DNA from: Agrilactobacillus yilanensis
GTDB taxonomy: Bacteria; Bacillota; Bacilli; Lactobacillales; Lactobacillaceae
Direction: 5' to 3'
Length of the DNA: 64,000 bases
Assembly (NCBI RefSeq): GCF_003946725.1
Contig: NZ_RHOY01000009.1
Coordinates: forward strand, 1 to 64,000
Part shown: positions 15,750 through 25,016 of the stretch, piece after piece
Position numbering within the stretch: the first letter of the stretch is position 1
How the letters are laid out: every line of letters starts with the position of its first letter
Notes under the pieces: model-generated
What the model saw: the letters and a program-made list of their open reading frames with translations, nothing else
Told to the model about the DNA's origin: nothing
Databases searched by the model: none
Program-made: the position numbers and the translations under genes

Positions 15750-16964
15750 TTATTTGTTGCTGCCGGCATAACTGTAATTTTGAGTTAAGACGTCTTTTAG
15801 AATTTCACTCATAGCTTGCACGCCGTTTTTGATGTTTTCAAAGCTCTGACCGGTAAAATTCAGCCGGGCTTGATTATGAAACGCTTTAGATGGGTAGAGA
15901 TTTTTAGCTGGGACATAGGAAACGTTGCCTTCTGGAATCATGCGGCTCGTGAGCAGTGCACCTAAATCAATGTTACTTGGCGCAGTAATCCAGATGAAAA
16001 AGCCACCTTGCGGCTTAGTGTAACTGATATTTTCGGGAAGATATTTATCTAAGCAAGCCAGCATATAATCCATTTTTTGCTGATACAGATGATTGATTTC
16101 AGCAATATGGGCTTCTAGACTGTTTGTTTCCAAATAAGCATTGACGCCTTGCATAACAAGACTTGGTGTTTCCACATCGGCACCAGCTTTTAAAGTCGTT
16201 AGGGCTTGGCATAATTCGGGATCTGCCGTGAGCCAGCCTAAACGTAAACCGGGTGCTAAAATTTTAGAAAAACTACCCAGATTGATCACCCGACCTTGTG
16301 TATCTAAGGACCGCAGACTTGGTAAAGGATTGCCGTGATAGCAAAGATCGCGGTAAGGAGAATCCTCCAAAATGATGAAATTGTAGCGATTTGCTAACTC
16401 GATTAAAGTCTGGCGTTTACTCAAGGACATAACACTGCCAGTGGGATTTTGATAGTCAGGAATGGTGTAGAGTAATTTTACATCATGCTGTAGTAGAACT
16501 TTCTTCAACTGATTTGTATCTAAGCCGTCTTCAGCCATGCCCACTTCATAATAAGTTGGTTCATAGGCATCAAAGCTTGCTAAGGCACCAATATAAGTAG
16601 GGGCTTCAACAACAAGACCATCGCCTTTATCTAAAACTAAACGGGCCGTGAGATCGATACCTTGCTGTGCACCTTGCGTTAACAAAACGTTTTGAGCCGT
16701 TGCTGGCGTGCCTTGTTGCTTTAAGTGGGCGGCAACTTTTTGCCGTAAGGGTTCAAACCCTAAACTGTCGTGATATTGTAAAGTTTCATCTTCTGATTGT
16801 TCAAAAATTTGATTAAAGGCTTGTTGTAGGGCTTTCTTTGGAAAACGATTTTGGTCCGGGAAACCAGCTGCAAATGAAATCAAATTTGCCTGACTTGTTT
16901 CAAAAATATTGCCTAAACCGGATTGATTTGTACGTTGCACACGTTTAGCCAATCTTTTATACAT
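15750..16964 (-). CDS. PLP-dependent aminotransferase, 2-aminoadipate (LysN-like) subfamily
   Basis: A 404-residue fold-type I aminotransferase. The PLP Lys is in GSFSKILAPGLRLGW (about residue 235) and the substrate Arg is near RLNFTG. YQNPTG and ILEDSPYRDL fit the MocR/LysN branch of class I enzymes, which act on 2-oxoadipate, aromatic or branched 2-oxoacids. The ATG has AGGAGG upstream. It is divergent from a LysR regulator across about 130 bp, a common regulator-target layout. Confidence 0.85.
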   Translation of the reverse strand: MYKRLAKRVQRTNQSGLGNIFETSQANLISFAAGFPDQNRFPKKALQQAFNQIFEQSEDETLQYHDSLGFEPLRQKVAAHLKQQGTPATAQNVLLTQGAQQGIDLTARLVLDKGDGLVVEAPTYIGALASFDAYEPTYYEVGMAEDGLDTNQLKKVLLQHDVKLLYTIPDYQNPTGSVMSLSKRQTLIELANRYNFIILEDSPYRDLCYHGNPLPSLRSLDTQGRVINLGSFSKILAPGLRLGWLTADPELCQALTTLKAGADVETPSLVMQGVNAYLETNSLEAHIAEINHLYQQKMDYMLACLDKYLPENISYTKPQGGFFIWITAPSNIDLGALLTSRMIPEGNVSYVPAKNLYPSKAFHNQARLNFTGQSFENIKNGVQAMSEILKDVLTQNYSYAGSNK

Positions 16965-17092
16965 AGTGTTTTCCTCCTAATAAGTTAAACTTTCTTTCTG
17001 AAAATTATGATATACTGTTTTTATAAACAAGTAAAATTCAACTTTTTCATAGTTAAATGAATTAAATTCACTTTGGCGGAGGGATGCCCTTT

Positions 17093-17986
17093 ATGGCAAG
17101 TTTTTCTTATGAAGTTTTTACAACGGTGGTGGCTAAAAAAACATTCTTTGCAGCGGCAAAGGTCTTAAACGTGACCCCCAGTGCCGTGAGTCATTCGATT
17201 AATCAGCTGGAAAAAGAACTGGGTTTTCCAATTTTTATTCGGCATCGTACCGGCGTGCAGCTCACGGATGAAGGCCAGCGGATTTTACCGATTATTCAGC
17301 AAATTTTAAATACAGAAGATCGCCTGATGCAAGAAGCTGCTGATATTAAAGGCTTAAATTCGGGCTTAATTCGAATTGGGGCATTTAGTAGCGTTTGTGT
17401 TAACTGGCTGCCCGATATTATTCGCAGTTTTCGGCGACAATATCCTAATATTGAAATTCAAATAATGCAGGGGACCTTCAATGAAATTGTGGAACGGGTA
17501 CGTATTGGCAGCATTGATATTGGTTTTTCATCGTTGCCTGTGAAGGATCCGCTTATTGTAACCCCACTGATCAAAGATCCAATTTACTGTATTACGCCAA
17601 AAGAATTTATCCCGAAAAATGGGATTTATGTAACGGATGGGGATATCGGCCGTCGAAAATTTATTTTGCAGCAAATCGACTATGATAAGGATACAAAGGC
17701 AGCGCTGGATCGTTACCAGGTGACCCCAAATTCTATTTTCTATTCAATTGATGATCAATCCATCATTGCTATGGTGGAAAGTGGCTTAGGACTAGGTATA
17801 TTACCGGATTTGGCCTTGGATAAATTGACCGGTGCAGTGAATCATTATCCGTTTTCAAGCCCGTTTTATCGGACGCTATGTTTAGTGACCAACAAAGTCC
17901 AAGCCCAAACGCCGGCAACGCAACATATGTTGTTAGAAATTGAAGCTTATTTGCAAGATCGCTATGGCGATAAATATTTAGGATAA
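17093..17986 (+). CDS. LysR-family transcriptional regulator
   Basis: A 297-residue protein with an N-terminal winged HTH (residues 1-60, NVTPSAVSHSINQLEKELGF) and a periplasmic-binding-like effector domain (about 88-290). The ATG at 17093 was preferred because GGAGGG is 9 nt upstream; an ATG three codons earlier abuts the SD. It is divergent from the aminotransferase. AATTCA/TGAATT half-sites in the shared intergenic region are candidate binding sites. Confidence 0.88.
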   Translation: MASFSYEVFTTVVAKKTFFAAAKVLNVTPSAVSHSINQLEKELGFPIFIRHRTGVQLTDEGQRILPIIQQILNTEDRLMQEAADIKGLNSGLIRIGAFSSVCVNWLPDIIRSFRRQYPNIEIQIMQGTFNEIVERVRIGSIDIGFSSLPVKDPLIVTPLIKDPIYCITPKEFIPKNGIYVTDGDIGRRKFILQQIDYDKDTKAALDRYQVTPNSIFYSIDDQSIIAMVESGLGLGILPDLALDKLTGAVNHYPFSSPFYRTLCLVTNKVQAQTPATQHMLLEIEAYLQDRYGDKYLG

Positions 17987-18062
17987 ATTTGAAGGTTGAC
18001 TATTTTCATTCTGGGGTTAGAACAGGTATAATTACGTTAAACATAAAGATGGGAGCAAAACG

Positions 18063-18689
18063 ATGTCTTCTTGGAATATCATTGGCATAGTCGCTTGGGT
18101 AATTGTCTTAGTTTGGGTTATTTTCATCGTCATGAATATTCGTAAACGTCATTTAAAGATGATTATCAAGGATCATAAACGGTTCACTTGGCAAAATCTG
18201 ATTTTAGATATTGTCGAAGTGGCGGTTTTTGTAGTTATAACATTGGGGATGACCTATGTCACCTTTTTCAGATTACCAGATTTAAAAGATAATAATGAAG
18301 TTAAAATAACGTATAATTATAAGCCACTGGTTTTACAGACAAACGGTGTTCAAGGCTATTTTGTAAAAGTACAAAATGGCAATGGTAAACGGCCGATTCA
18401 ATATTATACTTACTGGACGCAAGGCGCACGTTATGAAATCAGTTCAAAACATGCTGGTATTGTAACGGCTTCAGACCCATTAGCGACACCAGGGGGCAGT
18501 TTACCTTGGCCAAAAGCAAAAGTAAAAAAGGTAGATCAGGAAATGCAGCACGCTTTTGTGGCGCATTTATCTGCGAAGTATCAGCCTAATTTCTTAAATG
18601 GTCTTGGACTGCGCGTTGGACATCATGCGTATAGTTACTTTTTAATTCGGGTACCATCAGATACATTTGTAGATACAACTAATGATTAA
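18063..18689 (+). CDS. Membrane protein of unknown function (LVIS_2131-like)
   Basis: A 208-residue protein with two N-terminal membrane helices (about 5-27 and 46-69) and an extracytoplasmic domain rich in Lys and aromatic residues. It resembles conserved lactobacillus membrane proteins sometimes called LVIS_2131 family; that match is from memory. It is followed 18 bp later by another anchored protein, so the two probably act together. Confidence 0.55.
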   Translation: MSSWNIIGIVAWVIVLVWVIFIVMNIRKRHLKMIIKDHKRFTWQNLILDIVEVAVFVVITLGMTYVTFFRLPDLKDNNEVKITYNYKPLVLQTNGVQGYFVKVQNGNGKRPIQYYTYWTQGARYEISSKHAGIVTASDPLATPGGSLPWPKAKVKKVDQEMQHAFVAHLSAKYQPNFLNGLGLRVGHHAYSYFLIRVPSDTFVDTTND

Positions 18690-18707
18690 TGAGAGTGGTG
18701 CAATTTT

Positions 18708-19697
18708 TTGAGTAAGGTAATAAAAAAGCTAGTTAAGATAGCTGGTATTTTGATTGTTGGTGTGGTTATTTTAGGCGTCGTTTATAAAGGTACAGCCTTA
18801 GTGAAACGTCATTATGAGCAACAGCGCATCAATAATATGTATACATCTTTAAAAGAAACCGGCCGGTTAAGAATCGGTAAACATCGTTATGTTTATTTAA
18901 CAGATTATGGTCAGCAGCAGTTACAAACGGATATGTCGTTTAAAGATAGTAAGAAAAAAGCAGCAACCGCCTATGTTGTTGATCAAACGCGACAGGTTAC
19001 TTATGATTATGTGTCTCAACTGACGTTACCGAAAACGGTAAAAAAAGGCACTGTTTTAGCTTTAACAGCACCTTTTGGCGTGACGCATTCAGCAGATCTG
19101 CAATTGAACTTGCTGGCTGGAACTTCAGATGAAGTGCGGTACAAAGATGCTAATATTAGCTTACCAGCGAAGCATAATAAGAAGGATAAAAAACTAAATA
19201 TTATTTTAGGTTATAACGTTGATAAAAAAGGTGATTTAATCATTGATACGCCAGACTTAGCCGCTAATGCTGGGCAAAAGATTACCTATGAACTTCAAAA
19301 TCAGCTGCTGCGTAGTGGTTCATTTAAGAAAAAAGACTTTCGTAAGTTAAGCAAAACACCAAATATTAATTTACCGCTGAGTTGGTTAAACAAGCATACG
19401 ATTACCGCTGGTTTTAAGACTTCTAAAAAGCAGACAGCACCTAAAATTAAGTATCAAGCAACCATTGATGGCCAAAAGGTTACGATTCCAGCACCTGAAA
19501 TTACTTTAAAGAAAGTTAAGGCTTTTGAAAAAGATTGGCGGGTAACTTTTAAATTAGATGCCAAAACAAAAACAAAACTAGCCCAATCAAAATCTAAACG
19601 TTTGAAAATTACAGCAGCCTATTATGGTACCTCTGTAGATTCTTATTATTACGCAGGTAATGATTTGTCAGGCTTATATGAATATCACAAAAAATAA
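18708..19697 (+). CDS. Lys-rich membrane-anchored extracellular protein, unknown
   Basis: A 329-residue protein with one N-terminal membrane helix (about 8-27). A long Lys-rich extracytoplasmic part follows with beta-strand character and repeated K-K segments. I do not recognise a family. The start is TTG at 18708 with only a weak GTGG-type SD. It follows the two-helix membrane protein by 18 bp and ends before a terminator-like hairpin. Confidence 0.5.
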   Translation: MSKVIKKLVKIAGILIVGVVILGVVYKGTALVKRHYEQQRINNMYTSLKETGRLRIGKHRYVYLTDYGQQQLQTDMSFKDSKKKAATAYVVDQTRQVTYDYVSQLTLPKTVKKGTVLALTAPFGVTHSADLQLNLLAGTSDEVRYKDANISLPAKHNKKDKKLNIILGYNVDKKGDLIIDTPDLAANAGQKITYELQNQLLRSGSFKKKDFRKLSKTPNINLPLSWLNKHTITAGFKTSKKQTAPKIKYQATIDGQKVTIPAPEITLKKVKAFEKDWRVTFKLDAKTKTKLAQSKSKRLKITAAYYGTSVDSYYYAGNDLSGLYEYHKK

Positions 19698-19703
19698 AAT
19701 CAA

Positions 19704-19743
19704 CGAGGCTAGGTCAGAGGTTAACTTTTGACTTGGCCTCTTT
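19704..19743 (+). terminator. Intrinsic terminator
   Basis: GAGGC-AGGTCA pairs with TGAC-TGGCCTC, followed by a short T-run. It separates the two membrane-protein genes from brnQ. Confidence 0.65.
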
Positions 19744-19772
19744 CCATTGAAATTCAAAATAAAGAGGTCGTT

Positions 19773-21128
19773 ATGACAAAAAAATTAACATTAAAAAATA
19801 AAATATTTGTAGGTACGATGTTGTTTGGAATGTTTTTTGGTGCCGGTAATTTAATTTTTCCAGTTTACATGGGCCAACAGGCTGGTCGCAACATTTGGCC
19901 AGCAGTTATCGGTTTTTTGATTACCGGGATTGGGCTGCCATTATTAGGGGTAGCGGCCATTGGTATTAGCCGTAGTGATGGGGTATTTGACTTAGCCAAA
20001 AAGGTTGGCCGACCTTACGCTTACTTTTTTACAATTTTACTCTATTTGATTATTGGACCATTTTTTGCGTTACCTAGATTAGCCACAACCTCTTTTCAAA
20101 TTGGGATTGAACCTTTTGTTCCCAAAGGTCAGCAGACCTTAGTATTAGCCATTTTCAGTGTGGTTTTTTATTTACTGGCTTGGTGGTTTTGCCGTAAGCC
20201 TTCTAAAATCATGATGTACATTGGTAAATTTTTAACACCACTATTTTTAATTTTCTTAACGATTTTTGTCTTAGTCGCGCTGTTTAAACCTATGGGTGGC
20301 TTAGACCATAGCGTGCAGACTGGGTACCAAGCAGCGCCGTTGTTAAGCGGTTTTACAGAAGGTTACAATACAATGGATGCCTTGGCTGCTTTAGCCTTTG
20401 GGATTACGGTGGTTAATGTGATTCGGCAGTTAGGGGTCACTGATCCAGCCCAAATTGCAAAAGGCACTTTGAGTTCAGGCATTTTGAGTGTGATTTTGAT
20501 GGGTATTATTTATACGTTGATGACAGTTGTGGGCACAATGAGCCTGGCAAAATTTCCAGTGGCCGCAAATGGTGGGATTGTTCTGGCGGAAACGGCGAAT
20601 TACTATTTTCATAATCTAGGCAGTTTATTTTTGGCAGCGATTGTCATTTTAGCTTGTTTAAAAACGGCGATTGGTCTGATTACTTCTTTTGGGGAAGCTT
20701 TTTCAGACTTATTTCCAAGCTGGTCTTATCAGGTGATCGTGGTAGTTGCCAGTATTTTGCCAATGATTTTTGCTAATGTGGGTTTAACCAAAATTATTAG
20801 CTATGCGACACCGGTTTTGTTTTTCATTTATCCATTAGCAATGACTTTGATTATTAGTGGTCTTTTAGCCTCAGCATTGCATATTACAAATACTTGGTTT
20901 TATCGGCTGCCAGTAATTTTTACAATTATTCCGGCAATTTTGGACGGGTTAAAAAATGCCCCTAAAGTATTAACGGATCATAACTTTGTTCAGCAATTAC
21001 TGCATTTACGGGGGTTGTTGCCGTTAGCAACTTATGGTTTATCTTGGATTTTACCGGCAGTAATTGCCTTTGTACTTGGCTTTATCTTCTGTCGACGGAC
21101 AAATTCAAAAAACGAAATTAAGTCATAA
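19773..21128 (+). CDS. brnQ: Branched-chain amino acid:cation symporter BrnQ
   Basis: A 451-residue transporter with about 12 helices. The family signature GMFFGAGNLIFPVYMGQQAG occurs near residue 17. It imports Leu, Ile and Val with Na+ or H+. The ATG at 19773 was chosen for AGAGG upstream. A monocistronic unit between two terminators is likely. No T-box was seen upstream. Confidence 0.92.
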   Translation: MTKKLTLKNKIFVGTMLFGMFFGAGNLIFPVYMGQQAGRNIWPAVIGFLITGIGLPLLGVAAIGISRSDGVFDLAKKVGRPYAYFFTILLYLIIGPFFALPRLATTSFQIGIEPFVPKGQQTLVLAIFSVVFYLLAWWFCRKPSKIMMYIGKFLTPLFLIFLTIFVLVALFKPMGGLDHSVQTGYQAAPLLSGFTEGYNTMDALAALAFGITVVNVIRQLGVTDPAQIAKGTLSSGILSVILMGIIYTLMTVVGTMSLAKFPVAANGGIVLAETANYYFHNLGSLFLAAIVILACLKTAIGLITSFGEAFSDLFPSWSYQVIVVVASILPMIFANVGLTKIISYATPVLFFIYPLAMTLIISGLLASALHITNTWFYRLPVIFTIIPAILDGLKNAPKVLTDHNFVQQLLHLRGLLPLATYGLSWILPAVIAFVLGFIFCRRTNSKNEIKS

Positions 21129-21175
21129 AAAATACCTTTAGATCAAATTTGGGTTTTGGTCTAAAGGTATTTTTG
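21129..21175. terminator. Bidirectional intrinsic terminator
   Basis: AAAATACCTTTAGA pairs with TCTAAAGGTATTTT. It lies between convergent brnQ and the 118-residue gene. Confidence 0.85.
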
Positions 21176-21176
21176 T

Positions 21177-21533
21177 TTACGACAAGGCTTCCGCAGTGTC
21201 GATAGTCGCTTCTTTTTGTGACAACCATTGGTTCCATGAACCGACTGTTAGGCGGCCGTCAGGATTGTACGTTTGATGAATTTCCATAAGTAATTGATAA
21301 AATTCAGGATAGCGGTTTTCTAATAAGCGGGCTACTAGGTCATCGTGTTTGAAGTTGCGGTTTGTTAAAATAAAATGATTGATCGATACGATAATTGCGT
21401 CGTGATCTTGATTTACAATTACATCCAGATTACCGAGCTTAAAAAGATCTAAGTAAAAAGTAATGAATGCTCTGGTGGCGTTTTTTTGCGCGTCGTCAGA
21501 CAGCTGATTAATTGTCAAAGACAGTTCAGCCAT
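21177..21533 (-). CDS. Conserved hypothetical protein
   Basis: A 118-residue mostly helical soluble protein with no signal peptide or membrane helix. I do not recognise the family. It has an SD (GGGGTGAG) before the ATG and stands alone between a terminator and an AT-rich intergenic region. Confidence 0.6.
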   Translation of the reverse strand: MAELSLTINQLSDDAQKNATRAFITFYLDLFKLGNLDVIVNQDHDAIIVSINHFILTNRNFKHDDLVARLLENRYPEFYQLLMEIHQTYNPDGRLTVGSWNQWLSQKEATIDTAEALS

Positions 21534-21680
21534 TTTCTCACCCCATTATTATTATTATCACTTTAATGGTAGTGCCAATTTTGGGAGATTGCAAGTAAAT
21601 ATAGCCGAAACTACATATCTTAACACAGATCGACTAAGAAATGTGGATAAAAATTAAATAAAAATATTTTAAAAACGATA

Positions 21681-21709
21681 TTGATTATATCACTTAAACA
21701 TATTATAGT
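21681..21709 (+). promoter_or_regulatory. Promoter of the DUF2187-like gene
   Basis: TTGATT (21681-21686) and TATAGT (21704-21709) are 17 bp apart. Confidence 0.6.
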
Positions 21710-21741
21710 AATAGCACTACACAAAATGTTAGGTGATGGAT

Positions 21742-21975
21742 ATGAAAAAAGAAGCAGTCGTTTTAGGGCAACATTATCAATGTGCAGTTAAAGAAGATAT
21801 GGAAGCACCTTTTGTTGGTCAAGTGGATAAACTCTATGAAAATTCCGCTTTGCTGACAATCGTTGAATATAATTCAAAAAAAGATAAAGCTAATGTTGAA
21901 GAATTAAATCATCGGATTGTTGTCAACTTTAAACAATTTATTAAAGAAACAAAAGTTAAGGATGCTGTTAAATAG
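21742..21975 (+). CDS. DUF2187-like small protein
   Basis: A 77-residue protein with a KOW/SH3-like beta-barrel pattern: FVGQVDKLYENSALLTIVEY, then VNFKQF near the end. This is as in DUF2187 (YkvS-type) proteins of unknown role. The ATG at 21742 was chosen because AGGTG lies 6 nt upstream. It has its own promoter and terminator. Confidence 0.65.
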   Translation: MKKEAVVLGQHYQCAVKEDMEAPFVGQVDKLYENSALLTIVEYNSKKDKANVEELNHRIVVNFKQFIKETKVKDAVK

Positions 21976-22002
21976 GTTAACTGCCACAGTTTAGTTTTTG
22001 TA

Positions 22003-22047
22003 AGAGGTGATCAGGTCAAAATTTTGACTTGGTTGCCTTTTTATTTT
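22003..22047 (+). terminator. Intrinsic terminator
   Basis: AGGTGATCAGGTCA pairs with TGACTTGGTTGCCT (some wobble), followed by TTTTTATTTTT. Confidence 0.75.
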
Positions 22048-22058
22048 TGAATTTCATA

Positions 22059-22345
22059 ATTCTAGGTTAGTGCTCACGTTTTTCCCGCCCTAGTTCTCGC
22101 TCTGATTTAAACGCGTTCCAAAAGACTGATTTTTACATATAACTACGCCTTGTTGCTAGTCGCAGGCGACTACCTGCCAAGTCTAGGTTATATTGCAAAA
22201 TCAAACCGTCTTTTGTCACGCTCTGATTTAAACGCGTTCACCAACACTGATTTCTACGCTTAGCTACGTCTAACTTGTAAGCAAAGTACGCTCACGGCGT
22301 TAGTCTAGGCTATGCTCGAAATCAACCCGTGTTGGTTCACGCTCT
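22059..22345 (+). repeat. Long-hairpin repeat array, copy B (two full units plus a partial arm)
   Basis: Unit B1 (22119-22215) pairs CAAAAGAC with GTCTTTTG. Unit B2 (22240-22336) pairs ACCAACAC with GTGTTGGT. Inside both, a GATTT/AAATC block and a TAACTACG- or TAGCTACG-like segment pair with CTAGGTTA or CTAGGCTA. The spacer CACGCTCTGATTTAAACGCG separates units. A partial third unit (22059-22118) precedes. The end of B2 lies at the deoB promoter -35 region. Confidence 0.85.
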
Positions 22346-22359
22346 GTTTTTGTTATAAT
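22332..22359 (+). promoter_or_regulatory. Candidate deoB-pdp promoter
   Basis: TATAAT at 22354-22359 is preceded at 16 bp by TTGGTT (22332-22337). That -35 candidate is contributed by the last arm of the hairpin repeat. Confidence 0.5.
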
Positions 22360-22384
22360 AAGGTGGTCAGAAAGAGGGGGTTCT

Positions 22385-23575
22385 ATGTATCAGTATCAGC
22401 GGATTTTTACAATTGTATTAGACTCGGTGGGGACGGGTTCTGCGCCGGATGCGGTGGCTTTTAACGATGTTGGCGCCGATACTTTGGGACATGTGGCTTC
22501 GGCTTTTGATGGTGCGCTAAAGCTGCCAAATTTACAAAAGCTGGGGTTAGCTAATTTACGAACAGCGCCAATTTTAGGGATTCCAGCGGTGCAACGGCCT
22601 TTGGGCTATTTTGGAACGATGACAGAAATTTCAGCAGGTAAAGACAGTATGGATGGCCACTGGGAAATGATGGGGTTACCCGTACAGCAGCCTTTGGATT
22701 ATTTCCCGAATGGCTTTCCTGAGGTGCTTTTGACAAAAATTGCAACTTTTGCGCAACGGAAAATTGTTGGTAATTGTCCAGCGTCTGGCACGGAAATTAT
22801 AAAAACCTGGGGACAGCATCAGTTAGCAACCGGTGATTTAATTATTTATACGTCTGGAGATTCGGTACTACAGATTGCAGCGCATGAAGCAGTTATTCCA
22901 GTATCAGAACTCTATCGAATTTGTACTTATGCCAGAAGTCTGTTGAATGGGCCGACGTATACGGTGGGGCGCGTGATTGCGCGGCCATATGTAGGCACTG
23001 GACCAGATGATTTCACGAGAACAGCTGCGCGCCGAGATTTTGCTTTAAAACCAACAGGCCCTACTGTGTTGGACAAATTGCAAGCGGCCGGGCTAAAGAC
23101 AATCGGAATTGGTAAGATTAAGGATATTTTTTCTGGGCAAGGCTTAACACAAACCTACCATAATGAAAGCAACACAGATGGTATGGGCCATTTAGCACAA
23201 GTAGTAACACAAGATTTTACAGGCTTTTGTTTTGTGAACTTAGTCGATTTTGATGCAATGTATGGCCATCGACGCGACCCCCTAGGTTTTGGGCACGCCT
23301 TAATGACCTTTGACCAACAGTTGGGCACAGTATTACCAAACTTGCGGCCAACAGATCTGCTGCTGATTACAGCCGATCATGGAAATGACCCGACTTATCG
23401 TGGGACAGATCACACCCGGGAACAAGTGCCGCTATTGGCGTATAGTCCAAGTATGACGGCGTTCGACAGCCTAGGTCAACGGACAAGTTTTGCAGATCTT
23501 GGCGCAAGTATTTTAGAAAACTTTGCACTGCCAGCAATGGCTTTTGGCCAAAGTTTTTTGACAAAACTAAAGTAA
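22385..23575 (+). CDS. deoB: Phosphopentomutase DeoB
   Basis: A 396-residue alkaline-phosphatase-superfamily mutase that interconverts (deoxy)ribose 1- and 5-phosphate. The metal-site and catalytic motifs are visible: [13 protein letters not shown] at the start, [13 protein letters not shown] (about 87), and [19 protein letters not shown] (about 331). AGAGGGGG precedes the ATG. It is co-transcribed with pdp 14 bp downstream, giving a nucleoside-catabolism unit. Confidence 0.95.
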   Translation: MYQYQRIFTIVLDSVGTGSAPDAVAFNDVGADTLGHVASAFDGALKLPNLQKLGLANLRTAPILGIPAVQRPLGYFGTMTEISAGKDSMDGHWEMMGLPVQQPLDYFPNGFPEVLLTKIATFAQRKIVGNCPASGTEIIKTWGQHQLATGDLIIYTSGDSVLQIAAHEAVIPVSELYRICTYARSLLNGPTYTVGRVIARPYVGTGPDDFTRTAARRDFALKPTGPTVLDKLQAAGLKTIGIGKIKDIFSGQGLTQTYHNESNTDGMGHLAQVVTQDFTGFCFVNLVDFDAMYGHRRDPLGFGHALMTFDQQLGTVLPNLRPTDLLLITADHGNDPTYRGTDHTREQVPLLAYSPSMTAFDSLGQRTSFADLGASILENFALPAMAFGQSFLTKLK

Positions 23576-23589
23576 AGGGAGTTTTTTAA

Positions 23590-24891
23590 ATGCGCATGGT
23601 GGATATAATCGAGCAAAAACGTAATGGTGGCGTTTTAAATGAAGCTCAATTGGCGTTTTTTATTGACGGTGTCGTGGATGGTTCTATTCCGGACTATCAA
23701 ATCAGCGCCCTGTTGATGGCGATTTATTTTCAAGGGATGACACCGGCAGAACGCACCTTACTGACAACAAAAATGACGGCTTCTGGTGAGCAGTTAGATT
23801 TAAGTGAAATCCCTGGTATTAAAGTAGATAAGCATTCTACAGGTGGTGTGGGGGATAAGGTGAGTTTGCCATTGGCGGCAATGGTAGCAGCTACCGGTAT
23901 TCCGGTGCCTATGATTTCTGGTCGTGGCTTGGGACACACCGGGGGGACTTTGGATAAATTAGAAGCGATTCCGGGGTATCAAGTGACGTTAAGTGATACA
24001 GATTTTATAAATCAAGTGGCTCAAGAAAACTTGGCGATCATTGGTGCCACAGGAGCCATCGCACCAGCAGATAAAAAAATTTATGCTTTGCGGGATGTTA
24101 CAGCAACAGTGGATTCGATACCTTTGATTGCCAGTTCAATTATGAGTAAAAAAATTGCTTCTGGGACCGATGCATTAGTCATTGATGTTAAAACCGGTGC
24201 CGGGGCATTTATGAAAACTTTACCTGAAGCTAAAGATTTAGCGCAAGCTTTAGTTAGTATCGGCAAAGGGGCTGGCATGCATTGTGTTGCTGTAATTTCA
24301 GATATGTCACAACCTTTGGGGTATCAAATCGGTAATGCCTTAGAGGTTCAAGAATCGATTGACTTATTAAAGGGACACGGACCTGAAGATTTATTGAAGT
24401 TAGTTTTGACTTTAGGCAGTTATATGGTAGTTTTAGGCCGTAAAGCGCCGGATTTAGCCGCTGCCCGGAAGTTACTTGAAGCAACCATCACCTCGGGTTC
24501 TGCCTTGGCGCGATTTAGAGCTTTGATCAAAGCCCAAGGCGGGGATGAGCGGGTGATTGAAGACTATACTTTAATGCCACAAGCCAAATATCATACAACC
24601 ATTACCGCGCAGCGGAGAGGCTTCATTGCAAAATTAACAGCAGATAAGTTTGGGATTGCCAGTATGATGTTGGGTGGCGGTCGACAAAAAGCGGGTGAGC
24701 AATTAGATCATGGCGTCGGTTTGACACTACACAAAAAAGTTGGGGCCAAAGTTGAAGTCGGGGATCCGATTGTCACAATTCACAGTAATCAGCCCCAAGT
24801 AACGGCGGTTGCGTCGTTATTACAGGCAAACATTGAAATTTCAGATGTGGTAACGCCACCAACTATGATTTATCAAGTAATTGACGATTAA
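23590..24891 (+). CDS. pdp: Pyrimidine-nucleoside phosphorylase
   Basis: A 433-residue enzyme of the thymidine/pyrimidine phosphorylase family. The phosphate-binding KVDKHSTGGVGDK (about 80-92) and GRGLGHTGGTLDKLE (about 110-124) signatures are present. It cleaves uridine and thymidine to base plus (deoxy)ribose 1-phosphate, which DeoB then converts. GGGAG lies about 8 nt upstream of the ATG. Confidence 0.93.
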   Translation: MRMVDIIEQKRNGGVLNEAQLAFFIDGVVDGSIPDYQISALLMAIYFQGMTPAERTLLTTKMTASGEQLDLSEIPGIKVDKHSTGGVGDKVSLPLAAMVAATGIPVPMISGRGLGHTGGTLDKLEAIPGYQVTLSDTDFINQVAQENLAIIGATGAIAPADKKIYALRDVTATVDSIPLIASSIMSKKIASGTDALVIDVKTGAGAFMKTLPEAKDLAQALVSIGKGAGMHCVAVISDMSQPLGYQIGNALEVQESIDLLKGHGPEDLLKLVLTLGSYMVVLGRKAPDLAAARKLLEATITSGSALARFRALIKAQGGDERVIEDYTLMPQAKYHTTITAQRRGFIAKLTADKFGIASMMLGGGRQKAGEQLDHGVGLTLHKKVGAKVEVGDPIVTIHSNQPQVTAVASLLQANIEISDVVTPPTMIYQVIDD

Positions 24892-24919
24892 TAAATAACA
24901 GAAAAATGAAATAAAATCA

Positions 24920-24949
24920 AATTATATTCTAATAAATTAGAATATAATT
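24920..24949. repeat. Perfect 13-bp AT-rich palindrome upstream of the branched-chain aminotransferase
   Basis: AATTATATTCTAA and TTAGAATATAATT pair perfectly around TAAA, about 70 bp before the aminotransferase start. It is either a weak terminator for pdp or a dyad operator. Its central half-sites do not match the CodY consensus well. Confidence 0.6.
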
Positions 24950-25016
24950 AAAAATACAGTAGCATTTATTCATAATTTGCGTTATTATAGTAGAAAATTA
25001 CAAGGGGGAATTACTC

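Noticed and set aside
21177-21533. Assignment of the 118-residue protein to a named family
   Set aside because: No motif could be tied to a family with confidence, so it was left as hypothetical.
22059-22345. CRISPR array considered for the repeat block
   Set aside because: Units are about 100-bp imperfect palindromes with variable arms and conserved spacers of about 20 bp, not short identical repeats with unique spacers, and no cas genes are present.
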